Source of the DNA: Oligoflexia bacterium
Lineage (GTDB): Bacteria; Bdellovibrionota; UBA1018
Assembly: GCA_903881565.1 (NCBI GenBank)
Contig: CAIRTR010000147.1
Span: forward strand, 1 to 42,255
Direction: 5' to 3'
DNA length: 42,255 nt
Made by a program: the position numbers and the translations under genes
Shown: positions 24,288-33,520 of the stretch, in pieces
Layout: every line of letters starts with the position of its first letter
Numbering within the stretch: position 1 is the first letter of the stretch
The notes under the pieces: model-generated
What the model was told of the DNA's origin: nothing
What the model saw: only the letters and a program-made list of their open reading frames with translations
The model's database searches: none

Positions 24288-25103
24288 TCAAGCAAACGCC
24301 TCTGCATCCAACCCCGCCTCATGCAATCGCATCGCAAACGTATCCAAATCCTCATCCCCCACCGGACGCAAATTCGAAGTCGGCGCGATATTCTTCAGCG
24401 TCGAAACATGAACAAGCCTAGGATTCAAACTTACGAGCAAGGCCAATAACTTTTCCAAGTTTTCAGGCGTCCAACTTTGCAGCGCCTTATTGGCTAGATC
24501 GCGCCAAAGAGTCACTCGAATATACAACGGCCCCAGTGAACGCAATTTTGCGACGTAACCCTGCAACGTTTCCCCGTGCGTAGGCTTCAATGTCGACTCA
24601 AACAACTCACCGATCGCACAATCAAGCTTCACCCAAAAACGATCCAGCAACCGATACGCTTCCAACGCCTTTTTTTCATCTAACTGCGTGCCCGGACCAA
24701 TGCTCTGCAGCAACCAGCTTGCGCCCAACGTCAATCGGAGGTCGCGCGTCATACTAACGATCTCGGCAAACATCGGATGATTTGTAGGCTCCGTGGTACT
24801 AGTGAAAACAATCGAATCCAACTCAGCCCCACCGGCGACACCCGCGCGAATCGCCGCGATCACTTGCTTTGCATCCGCTCCCGCCTCAAGCCGCTCCGCA
24901 TCACCATGGGGGAGTTTCTTATTAATTTCTCCGGCTCCGGCTTCGCCCTCTAGTTCCTTCGGGCAATAAACACAGTGCCAAGTACAGCATTTTTCTTCTG
25001 CCGAACCCAAATTCACAAAAAGCGTTCTCCCAAAAAATCGGCTAATTCGAGGTGGGGAAACTTCAGAGCGACCGACCATAATTTTATCATTTGAATGCGA
25101 CAT
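24288..25103 (-). CDS. Radical SAM domain protein
   Basis: CxxxCxxC in 'KCCTWHCVYCPKELEGE'; 'SIVFTSTTEPTNHPMFAEIVSMTRDL'. Confidence 0.8.
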   Translation of the reverse strand: MSHSNDKIMVGRSEVSPPRISRFFGRTLFVNLGSAEEKCCTWHCVYCPKELEGEAGAGEINKKLPHGDAERLEAGADAKQVIAAIRAGVAGGAELDSIVFTSTTEPTNHPMFAEIVSMTRDLRLTLGASWLLQSIGPGTQLDEKKALEAYRLLDRFWVKLDCAIGELFESTLKPTHGETLQGYVAKLRSLGPLYIRVTLWRDLANKALQSWTPENLEKLLALLVSLNPRLVHVSTLKNIAPTSNLRPVGDEDLDTFAMRLHEAGLDAEAFA

Positions 25104-25275
25104 ATTTCACACTTCCTTTGTTGTCAAAAACACTCAAGAACTAAAAGCCCGAGCACCTGCATAAAAAATCGATACCTCTTCTTCCCATAGTTCTCCAGAC
25201 ATACGTATACAATTTCCAGTTTTTTTGTGTTAGCGTTATCGAATTACACATTACTGAGAGAGAGGCATAACCTTC

Positions 25276-27138
25276 ATGTCTGTTGCCAATATGAAATCTG
25301 TCGAAATGGATCAAATTGTCATTCGCCTTGCCGGGGACTCCGGTGACGGCATGCAGCTCGTGGGAGATCAGTTCACGATCACCTCAGCAATGATGGGGGA
25401 CGAAGTCGCAACGCTCCCTGATTATCCTTCAGAAATTCGCGCCCCTGCCGGCACGATTTTCGGCGTCTCGGGGTTCCAAATCTGCTTTGCGTCTGAAGAC
25501 GTTTACACCGCAGGCGATGAATACGATGTGCTGGTCGCCATGAATCCAGCGGCGCTTAAAGTAAACCTTCCTAGTGTAAAAGCGGGCGGGACCATTATCG
25601 TCAACGAAGACGCCTTCATCGATAAAAATCTCGAAAAAGCCGGTTATGCCGAAAATCCGCTCACCAGCACTGAGCTGCAAAAATTCAAAGTCATGAAGAT
25701 CGGCATGTCCAAAGTCGCACAAAAGGCCCTTGAGGGTGGCACGATGAGCCCTAAGGCCATCGACCGTTGCAAAAACTTCGTCGCTTTAGGCTTGATGTAC
25801 TCGATGTTCAAGCGCGACAAAAAGTTCACCAACCAATGGGTACAAAAGAAGTTCAAAGCCAAACCTGAATTAATCGACGCCAACACCCGCGCACTCGAAG
25901 CGGGTTGGATTTTGGGCGAGTCCGGCGAAGTCAACGACACTCATTATAGTGTCACTAAACGCAAGGTTCCAAAGACGGCCGGTAACTATCGTAACGTTAC
26001 TGGAAATACGGCTGCGGCCTTGGGCCTCATCGCTGCCGCTCAGCGCTCGGGTCTCAAACTCTTTTTAGGCAGTTACCCGATTACGCCTGCAACCGACATT
26101 CTTCATGAGCTTTGCAAACACCCTGATTTTGCGACCGTCTTCCAAGCCGAAGATGAAATCGCCGGAATCGGCTCCGCCATCGGCGCTGCTTTCGCTGGCG
26201 CACTGGCGGCTACGACAACTTCAGGTCCTGGGATGTCCTTAAAAGCCGAGTTTCTCAACCTGGCTATGATTGTCGAACTCCCCCTTGTGATCGTGAATGT
26301 TCAGCGCGGGGGCCCTTCAACGGGGCTTCCAACCAAAACGGAGCAATCCGACTTGGCGCAAGCGATGTGGGGACGTCACGGAGAATCTCCAATCGCAATT
26401 CTCGCCTCTTCAACTCCTCAAGATTGTTTCGACACGGTCGTTGAAGCCGCACGGCTCGCCATCAAGTACATGACTCCAGTCATTGTATTAAGCGACGGAT
26501 ATCTGGGTAACGGCGCAGGCGTTTGGAAAATTCCGAAACTTGAAGAATTGCCCGAAATGACCGCAAAATTCAGAACCGATCCCACGAACTTCCTTCCCTA
26601 TGAGCGTGATCCGAAGACGCTAGCTCGTCCATGGGTAGCGGTTGGAACACCGGGACTTGAGCATCGTATTGGGGGTCTTGAAAAAGAAGATCGCACCGGA
26701 ACGGTCAGCGCCAATCCTCTGAACCACGAAAAAATGACTCATCTTCGTGCGGAAAAAATCGCACGCATCGCGGACGACATCCCTCCGATGACCGTCGAAG
26801 GCAATCCCAGCGCGGATATCCTGATCCTCGGTTGGGGCGGCACAAAAGGCGTGATTAAACAGGCCGTGCGAAACCTCACTAAACAAGGGGTTCCCGTGGC
26901 TTGCGCACATTTACGCAACCTAAACCCGCTGCCTCGCGATCTGAAGCCTCTTCTTAAGAAGTATAAGAAGGTGCTGATCCCAGAAAACAATATGGGGCAA
27001 TTGTGGTTCATGCTTCGCGGCGAGTTCCTCATGGACTTTGAACGTTACAGTAAAGTCCAAGGGCAACCTTTCCGCGCTGATGAAATCGAAGCAAAAGTTC
27101 GTACTCTTCTCGAAATCAAGACAGGGGCAAACTCATGA
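25276..27138 (+). CDS. korA: 2-oxoacid:acceptor oxidoreductase subunit alpha (fused gamma-alpha)
   Basis: 'IRLAGDSGDGMQLVGDQFT', 'FLGSYPITPATDILHEL', 'QAEDEIAGIGSAIGAAFAGALAATTTSGPGMSLKAE', 'NVQRGGPSTGLPTKTEQSDL'. Confidence 0.93.
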   Translation: MSVANMKSVEMDQIVIRLAGDSGDGMQLVGDQFTITSAMMGDEVATLPDYPSEIRAPAGTIFGVSGFQICFASEDVYTAGDEYDVLVAMNPAALKVNLPSVKAGGTIIVNEDAFIDKNLEKAGYAENPLTSTELQKFKVMKIGMSKVAQKALEGGTMSPKAIDRCKNFVALGLMYSMFKRDKKFTNQWVQKKFKAKPELIDANTRALEAGWILGESGEVNDTHYSVTKRKVPKTAGNYRNVTGNTAAALGLIAAAQRSGLKLFLGSYPITPATDILHELCKHPDFATVFQAEDEIAGIGSAIGAAFAGALAATTTSGPGMSLKAEFLNLAMIVELPLVIVNVQRGGPSTGLPTKTEQSDLAQAMWGRHGESPIAILASSTPQDCFDTVVEAARLAIKYMTPVIVLSDGYLGNGAGVWKIPKLEELPEMTAKFRTDPTNFLPYERDPKTLARPWVAVGTPGLEHRIGGLEKEDRTGTVSANPLNHEKMTHLRAEKIARIADDIPPMTVEGNPSADILILGWGGTKGVIKQAVRNLTKQGVPVACAHLRNLNPLPRDLKPLLKKYKKVLIPENNMGQLWFMLRGEFLMDFERYSKVQGQPFRADEIEAKVRTLLEIKTGANS

Positions 27139-28178
27139 GCAATCCAACACCAGAAACTCCGAAGGCCAGCGGTCTGACCCGCAAGGATTTCCTGAGCAAA
27201 ACGGATCCACGATGGTGCGCCGGTTGCGGCTGTTTCAGTGCATTCAACAGTCTCACCAGCGTTTTTCCAAACACCGGAATCCCTCGCGAAAAATTCGCCA
27301 TTATCTCCGGGATCGGCTGCTCTTCACGGCTTCCTTATTATGCCGACTGCTACGGGTTTCACACGATTCACGGTCGCGCGCCGACGATTGCCGCGGGAGT
27401 GAAGCTCGCAAATCCCGAACTCTCAGTTTGGGTGGTGACCGGAGACGGAGACGCGCTCTCCATCGGCGGAAACCATTTTCTGCACCTCATGCGACGAAAT
27501 GCAGATATTAAGCTCTCTTTGTTCAATAACCAGATCTATGGTCTGACCAAAGGGCAAACCTCGCCAACCACCAAGCCTGGGACAAAGACCAAAACGACGC
27601 CGTTTGGAAACTTTGAAAACTCCGTACGCCCACTGGCCCTAGCGCTTGCGGCTGGAGCCACCTTTGCGGCACGCGTTCCGGATACGGATGGCGAACTGCT
27701 TCGTGAAGCATACACAGCAGCAGCTTCCCACAAGGGTGTGGCCTTCATCGAGATTCTGATTAATTGCGTGATTTTCAATGATGGCACTTACCTGCCGCTC
27801 ACCGACAAGGCGACCAAAGCTGATACCACCTTGCGGCTGAAGCAAGGTGAGCCGATGCTTTTTGGAGCCGATCGCAACAAGGGCATTCGTCTAGGTCGCG
27901 ACCTGAAACCTGAAGTCGTAAAAATCGGCGAAAACGGCGTAACCGTGAACGACATTTTGGTTCACGATATTCATCGCAAGGACTCGTCCTTGGCGTATCT
28001 TCTCTCCTTGATGGATTATCCTGATTCTCCTGTACCACTGGGGATTTTCCGACAGGTCAGCGAGCCCGTTCACGAGTTCAGATCTGCCTATCCCAAGAAA
28101 CGCAACCTCAACGATCTCCTTTGTGAAGGCAATGCTTGGAACTTAGGCGCAACCGGCGAGATTTCTCCAGTTTCCTGA
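27135..28178 (+). CDS. korB: 2-oxoacid:ferredoxin oxidoreductase subunit beta
   Basis: 'RWCAGCGCFSAFNSL', 'GIGCSSRLPYY', 'FHTIHGRAPTIAAGVKLANPELSVWVVTGDGDALSIGGNH', 'NNQIYGLTKGQTSPTT'. Confidence 0.95.
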   Translation: MSNPTPETPKASGLTRKDFLSKTDPRWCAGCGCFSAFNSLTSVFPNTGIPREKFAIISGIGCSSRLPYYADCYGFHTIHGRAPTIAAGVKLANPELSVWVVTGDGDALSIGGNHFLHLMRRNADIKLSLFNNQIYGLTKGQTSPTTKPGTKTKTTPFGNFENSVRPLALALAAGATFAARVPDTDGELLREAYTAAASHKGVAFIEILINCVIFNDGTYLPLTDKATKADTTLRLKQGEPMLFGADRNKGIRLGRDLKPEVVKIGENGVTVNDILVHDIHRKDSSLAYLLSLMDYPDSPVPLGIFRQVSEPVHEFRSAYPKKRNLNDLLCEGNAWNLGATGEISPVS

Positions 28179-28219
28179 TTTTTGGTTCGTTTCATTTTTA
28201 CCGCGAGGAAAGGTCACCG

Positions 28220-28570
28220 ATGGATTTCTTCTTAGTGTTCTTATTCATTCTTCTAGCGGGCGTCTTTGTTTTTGGCGGACTTATTGCCTCCAGACTCGTC
28301 GCGCCTCATCACGCAAAGGGACTTAAAGTTAAAACCTATGAGTGCGGCGAAGAACCGATTGGCTCAGGCTGGGTTCAATTCAACGTCGGCTACTATCTCT
28401 TTGGCCTACTCTTCTTGGTTTTCGACGTTGAGGCTGCCTTCTTGTATCCTTGGGCGGTCGTGTTTCGCGAAGTCGGGGTGACCGCGCTCATTGAGGCAGG
28501 AATTTTCATTCTGATCTTAATCATTGGCCTCGCCTACGCTTGGAAAAAAGGGGCACTCGAATGGGTTTAG
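28220..28570 (+). CDS. nuoA: NADH-quinone oxidoreductase subunit A
   Basis: '[45 protein letters not shown]'. Confidence 0.95.
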   Translation: MDFFLVFLFILLAGVFVFGGLIASRLVAPHHAKGLKVKTYECGEEPIGSGWVQFNVGYYLFGLLFLVFDVEAAFLYPWAVVFREVGVTALIEAGIFILILIIGLAYAWKKGALEWV

Positions 28571-29271
28571 TCACAGAGAAACTTCCGATTTTCCTGGAAC
28601 CTGTTCCAGGCGGTTCCGTGCTGCTTGCGAGCATGGACAAACTCATCAATTGGGCGCGCCTCAACAGCTTATGGCCCCTGACTTTCGGGACCAGTTGTTG
28701 CGCCATCGAAGTGATGATGGCCACGGGTGCACCCAAGCATGACATCGCCCGATTTGGCGCCGAAGTCGCGCGCCCAAGTCCTAGGCAAGCTGACGTTTTG
28801 GTTATCGCAGGGACGATTGTCAAGCGCATGGCTCCCACGCTTCGTACCTTGTACGAACAAATGGCCGAGCCTCGCTATGTCATTGCCACGGGATCCTGCG
28901 CGATTTCTGGTGGGCCTTTCGTGTATGGCTCTTATTCGACTGTGCGCGGAGCCGACGAAATCATCCCCGTCGATGTTTATGTGCCCGGCTGCCCTCCGCG
29001 TCCCGAGGGCTACTTCTATGGCCTTTTGACGCTTCAGAAAATGATTCGTGAAGGCGAAACGCTCAGGCACCCGGGCGTCCGCCGAAAACCCGTTTTAGCA
29101 GAACTTCCCCCCGGGATCACGATGGAGGACATTCGTCGCGATCTCGTTCACCTTCTTGAAAAAGAAGCTCGCGTCGATCTTCGTGAAGCAGAAAATGCAA
29201 CCGCTGAATCTACAGAAAGGCTACTCAGAAGTGGAAACTCAAGTTCTCTCATCCGCAGTACTCGCGATTGA
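28561..29271 (+). CDS. nuoB: NADH-quinone oxidoreductase subunit B
   Basis: '[15 protein letters not shown]', '[20 protein letters not shown]', '[20 protein letters not shown]'. Confidence 0.97.
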   Translation: MGLVTEKLPIFLEPVPGGSVLLASMDKLINWARLNSLWPLTFGTSCCAIEVMMATGAPKHDIARFGAEVARPSPRQADVLVIAGTIVKRMAPTLRTLYEQMAEPRYVIATGSCAISGGPFVYGSYSTVRGADEIIPVDVYVPGCPPRPEGYFYGLLTLQKMIREGETLRHPGVRRKPVLAELPPGITMEDIRRDLVHLLEKEARVDLREAENATAESTERLLRSGNSSSLIRSTRD

Positions 29272-29695
29272 TTCGAAGGCCCAGCTTCGGGATAAAACTG
29301 ATCGACTTACAGTTACCATTCCTGTTGAAGCCCTCTTTACGTTTCTCTCGAAACTCAATACTGATTCGAGCTTGGCCTTTGATATGCTTTGCGCGCACAC
29401 CGCAATCGACTGGATTGCCGAACAACGTTTTGAGATGGTTTATGAACTCTATTCCACGACACATTCTCACGCGATGAGAGTCACGACTTCTGTGCCGCGG
29501 GAAAACACCGTGGTGCCTTCGGTTTCTTCCCTCTGGCGAATCGCCGAGTGGCAGGAGCGCGAAGTTTACGACATGTTTGGCATTCTTTACGAAAATCACC
29601 CTGATTTGAGGCGCGTTTTGCTCGATGACGGCTGGCAGGGGTTTCCCCTTCGAAAAGACTATAAAGATGATTACCTTTTGGAGCGACCAGAATGA
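29195..29695 (+). CDS. nuoC: NADH-quinone oxidoreductase subunit C
   Basis: '[48 protein letters not shown]'; start at 29156 or 29195. Confidence 0.93.
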   Translation: MQPLNLQKGYSEVETQVLSSAVLAIDSKAQLRDKTDRLTVTIPVEALFTFLSKLNTDSSLAFDMLCAHTAIDWIAEQRFEMVYELYSTTHSHAMRVTTSVPRENTVVPSVSSLWRIAEWQEREVYDMFGILYENHPDLRRVLLDDGWQGFPLRKDYKDDYLLERPE

Positions 29696-30855
29696 CTATC
29701 GCGATCCGCACCTTAGAAGACCTCACCCGGCCCTCGGCCACGCCCGATAGCCCGCTGGCCACGCAAGAGTATTTTGTGAACATGGGTCCTCAGCACCCCT
29801 CCACTCACGGCGTGCTCAAGCTCCTTTTGAAACTCGACGGCGAGACCGTTCGCGAAGTGATTCCGGTTTTGGGCTATGTTCACCGTGGCATGGAAAAAGT
29901 CGGCGAGCACTTGGGCTACCGCCAATTCGTTCATATGTCGGATCGAATGGATTATCTCTCGGCGTTGATGAACAACTGGGCGGTCTCGAGGGCGGTAGAA
30001 ACCGCGATGAAGATTGAAACGAATGAACGCATCGAAACGATTCGCACGATCATGGCGGAACTTCAGCGCATTCAGAGTCATCAACTTTGGTGGGGCGTTT
30101 TTGGAATGGACTTAGGGGCTTTCACTCCATTTCTCTATGGCTTTCGCGACAGAGAGCACGTCACCGATATCTTGGAAAAAACAACCGGCGCACGGCTGAC
30201 AATGAACTACATCCAGCCGGGCGGCTTGATGTTTGATCTGCACCCTGATTTTCAAAAAGAAGTTAAAGAGTTCATCGCCTACTTCAGACCCAAACTCAAA
30301 GAATACGAAACCCTTTTCAGCGAAAACGTGATCGTTCACAAACGAGTCAAAGGGGTCGGAGTTTTAGATGCGAAGACCGCCATCTCAATCGGGACCACGG
30401 GCCCCGTGTTGCGCGCAAGCGGCGTGGACTATGACCTGCGCAAACGCGAGCCTTACGGGATGTACTCGAAAGTGAAGTTTGAGGTCGCGCTGGGAACCAC
30501 GGGTGACACCTGGGATCGCTACCAGGTTCGCATCGAAGAGATGAAACAATCCTTAAGCATCATTGAGCAGCTCATCGATAATATTCCCGAAGGCAAGACA
30601 ATGCTCATGAAGCCCGGAGCAAAGATCAAACCGCCTGAAGGCATCAGCTACAGCCACATGGAAACTGCACGAGGCGTCCTGGGGATCATGCTCGTCTCTG
30701 ACGGCAAGGATCACCGGCCTTACCGGATTCATTTGCGAACCCCGAATTACAACAATATTTGGAGCATAACCCATACCGCTCCCGGCTGGCGAATTGCCGA
30801 CTTGGTCGCCATCCTATCTTCGTTAGACATTGTCGTTCCAGACATGGATCGGTGA
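29692..30855 (+). CDS. nuoD: NADH-quinone oxidoreductase subunit D
   Basis: '[24 protein letters not shown]', '[27 protein letters not shown]', '[18 protein letters not shown]'. Confidence 0.97.
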   Translation: MTIAIRTLEDLTRPSATPDSPLATQEYFVNMGPQHPSTHGVLKLLLKLDGETVREVIPVLGYVHRGMEKVGEHLGYRQFVHMSDRMDYLSALMNNWAVSRAVETAMKIETNERIETIRTIMAELQRIQSHQLWWGVFGMDLGAFTPFLYGFRDREHVTDILEKTTGARLTMNYIQPGGLMFDLHPDFQKEVKEFIAYFRPKLKEYETLFSENVIVHKRVKGVGVLDAKTAISIGTTGPVLRASGVDYDLRKREPYGMYSKVKFEVALGTTGDTWDRYQVRIEEMKQSLSIIEQLIDNIPEGKTMLMKPGAKIKPPEGISYSHMETARGVLGIMLVSDGKDHRPYRIHLRTPNYNNIWSITHTAPGWRIADLVAILSSLDIVVPDMDR

Positions 30856-30869
30856 GGAGAGAAACACCC

Positions 30870-31961
30870 ATGAATGAAACAACTGTTTGGCAGGTAAAAA
30901 CGATCGCACAGCGCGCGCAAGAAGCGCTCCCGGATAGCGTGTGGCTTTCGGCGGGGTATATCGCACTCGGGCTCGTAGGTGCGGGCGCGTTTGTGGCGCT
31001 GCTAGGGATGGTTCTGATCTATGCCGAGCGCAAAATCGCGGCCCACTTTCAGTGCCGAATGGGTCCGATGCGGGTCGGCTGGCACGGGATTCTTCAATCC
31101 ATTGCTGACACGCTGAAACTTCTTCTGAAAGAAGATATTGTTCCCGAGAATGCGGACAAACTTCTCCATCTCATTGCGCCGTTTCTTTGTCTCCTTGGAG
31201 CGCTGTTAACGATCGCGGTTCTCCCCATGAGTCCCACCCTTCAAGTCGCCGATGTTAATATCGGCGTGCTTTATATCAGCGCTGTGAGCGGATTGGGCGT
31301 GTTGGGCCTGCTGGTCGCGGGTTGGAGTTCAAACAACAAGTGGTCGCTCATCGGCGCGATGCGAGCTGGAGCGCAAATTGTTTCTTACGAACTCTCGGCC
31401 ACTCTCGCGCTCCTCGTCGTGGTGCTTCTATCAGGCACCCTGCAACTTTCAAAAATTGTGGAAAGCCAAGCCCAAGGCTGGTGGATTTGGCGCGCTCACG
31501 GTGTGGGGATTGTCTCCTTTATTATATTCCTCATTGCTTCCGTCGCGGAGATCAACCGTACTCCCTTTGATATCGCCGAAGGCGAGAGCGAACTCACCGC
31601 AGGTTTTCATACCGAATACTCGGGAATGCGCTTTGCCTTCTTTTTCCTGGCTGAGTTCATCAACATGTTCATCGTCTCCGCGGTCTGCTCCACACTTTTC
31701 CTGGGTGGCTGGATGCCGTTTCACATCGGCAATCTCGCGGGCTTCAACGGGATCATGGATTTGATTCCCCCCGGCCTTTGGTTTGCGGGAAAAACTTCAT
31801 TCATTATTTTCCTGATCATGTGGTTCCGCTGGACGTTTCCAAGGCTTCGCGTGGATCAGCTCATGAAACTGGAGTGGAAACTTCTGCTTCCCATTGGGTT
31901 TGTAAACCTTTTTGCCGCAGCCGTCATCGTGCTGTATAACCTCTATTTTTTCCCGAAATAA
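30870..31961 (+). CDS. nuoH: NADH-quinone oxidoreductase subunit H
   Basis: 'YAERKIAAHFQCRMGPMRVGWHGILQSIADTLKLLLKED', 'EINRTPFDIAEGESELTAGFHTEYSGMRFA'. Confidence 0.96.
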   Translation: MNETTVWQVKTIAQRAQEALPDSVWLSAGYIALGLVGAGAFVALLGMVLIYAERKIAAHFQCRMGPMRVGWHGILQSIADTLKLLLKEDIVPENADKLLHLIAPFLCLLGALLTIAVLPMSPTLQVADVNIGVLYISAVSGLGVLGLLVAGWSSNNKWSLIGAMRAGAQIVSYELSATLALLVVVLLSGTLQLSKIVESQAQGWWIWRAHGVGIVSFIIFLIASVAEINRTPFDIAEGESELTAGFHTEYSGMRFAFFFLAEFINMFIVSAVCSTLFLGGWMPFHIGNLAGFNGIMDLIPPGLWFAGKTSFIIFLIMWFRWTFPRLRVDQLMKLEWKLLLPIGFVNLFAAAVIVLYNLYFFPK

Positions 31962-31962
31962 T

Positions 31963-32628
31963 ATGACTATGCAAACACCCACCAAGCCTGCGAAAAAGCC
32001 TGTCGGACCGATTAGAGGGTTCTTCAAAGGAATCAGCTCATTGCTCAAAGGCATGGGCGTCACCTTCAAATACTTCGTACACCCCTCGACTGTCGTGACT
32101 CAGCAATACCCTGAAAACCGTGAAACGCTTAAAATGCCGGATCGCGCCCGCATTCGCCTCTCGATGCCTCACGACGAGAATGGCTACCACAAGTGCACGG
32201 GTTGCCATATTTGCGAAGACGCGTGTCCAAACCGTTCAATCACAGTTGTCGATCGCAAGAACGCGACGACGAAACGTCAGGAAATCGATCATTTTATCTG
32301 GCGCATGGATAGTTGCACATTCTGCAATCTCTGCGTGGTCGTTTGTCCGTTTACGGCTCTTAAGATGCACGGTGACTTTGAAAACTCCGTTTATGATCGA
32401 AGGCTGCTCATTTACAATCTGAACCGCTATGCGGGTCCAGCCGCCCCAGCACTTGCCAAAATTGAGGATCCGGAAGAGCGAAAACGCAACATCGATGAGC
32501 GCGGAGTTTACTCGGGCCTTATCCCGATGAATGGTTCGGCGATAGCGGGGGTACGCGCCTGCGGAAAACCCCCCGAAAGTGAAAAAGTACGCGTGACTGA
32601 AGACGACATAAAAGGCGAATCCCCATGA
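31963..32628 (+). CDS. nuoI: NADH-quinone oxidoreductase subunit I (2 x 4Fe-4S)
   Basis: 'CTGCHICEDACPNRSI' and 'CTFCNLCVVVCPFTAL'. Confidence 0.95.
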   Translation: MTMQTPTKPAKKPVGPIRGFFKGISSLLKGMGVTFKYFVHPSTVVTQQYPENRETLKMPDRARIRLSMPHDENGYHKCTGCHICEDACPNRSITVVDRKNATTKRQEIDHFIWRMDSCTFCNLCVVVCPFTALKMHGDFENSVYDRRLLIYNLNRYAGPAAPALAKIEDPEERKRNIDERGVYSGLIPMNGSAIAGVRACGKPPESEKVRVTEDDIKGESP

Positions 32629-33173
32629 TAGAAAACATCGTTCATACCACTTTATTTTATCTCTTTGCGGCTTTCGCTGTCTTATGTGCCCTTGCGATGG
32701 TCAGCACTCATCGTATTCTAAGAGCGGCGCTCTACCTCATGGGCGTTTTAGGGGCCAGTGCCGCCTTTTATGTTCTTTTGGGAGCAGAGTTTCTCGCGGG
32801 CGTCCAGATTCTGGTCTATGTCGGTGGGATCGTGATCCTGCTGGTTTTCGCGGTGATGCTCACAAGCTCTAACAACTTGATTGAAGAGAAGCCCAGTCTG
32901 CTGCGCAAACTCGTGGCTTTGATTCTTTCGGCTTCTTTTTTTGGAATTTCGAGCGGAATCTTTTTGGGCGCTACCTTCAACGTGTCATCACGCCTCTCAG
33001 GTGCAAGCAGTGAAAAAATTCAAGACACGACTGCGGCCATCGGGCGGGCTTTATTGGATCAAGGCGAAAAAGGCTACGTGCTGCCTTTTGAGATTATTTC
33101 ACTACTTCTTCTGTCCGCCCTCATCGGCGGAATTGTGATCGCCCGGAAGACTCAGCCCGAAGGAGGAAAATAG
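32625..33173 (+). CDS. nuoJ: NADH-quinone oxidoreductase subunit J
   Basis: 'RAALYLMGVLGASAAFYVLLGAEFLAGVQILVYVGGIVILLVFAVMLTS'. Confidence 0.95.
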   Translation: MIENIVHTTLFYLFAAFAVLCALAMVSTHRILRAALYLMGVLGASAAFYVLLGAEFLAGVQILVYVGGIVILLVFAVMLTSSNNLIEEKPSLLRKLVALILSASFFGISSGIFLGATFNVSSRLSGASSEKIQDTTAAIGRALLDQGEKGYVLPFEIISLLLLSALIGGIVIARKTQPEGGK

Positions 33174-33174
33174 T

Positions 33175-33516
33175 ATGGGAGAGAACCTCGTTTCTTTTTT
33201 GGAGAAAACTCCAGACGTGTCTCATTGGCTCGTACTTTCCTCTTTGTTGTTTTCAATCGGACTTTACGGACTTCTCACCCGACGAAACGCGGTGGGAATC
33301 CTGATGTCAGTTGAACTCCTGCTTAATTCAGGCGCCTTGAATTTTATTTTATTCAATCGCTTCATTAGTCCGGGGAACATTGATGGCCAGGTGATGAGTA
33401 TTTTTGTCATCGCGATTGCCGCAGCGGAGGTCGTCGTTGGGATGGCGATCTTTGTTGCCCTCTTCCAACAACGTAAGACCGTCGATGTCACCCAAATGAA
33501 TATGATGAAGGGCTAA
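33175..33516 (+). CDS. nuoK: NADH-quinone oxidoreductase subunit K
   Basis: 'IGLYGLLTRRNAVGILMSVELLLNSGALNFILFNRF...IFVIAIAAAEVVVGMAIFVALFQ'. Confidence 0.96.
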   Translation: MGENLVSFLEKTPDVSHWLVLSSLLFSIGLYGLLTRRNAVGILMSVELLLNSGALNFILFNRFISPGNIDGQVMSIFVIAIAAAEVVVGMAIFVALFQQRKTVDVTQMNMMKG

Positions 33517-33520
33517 GAAC

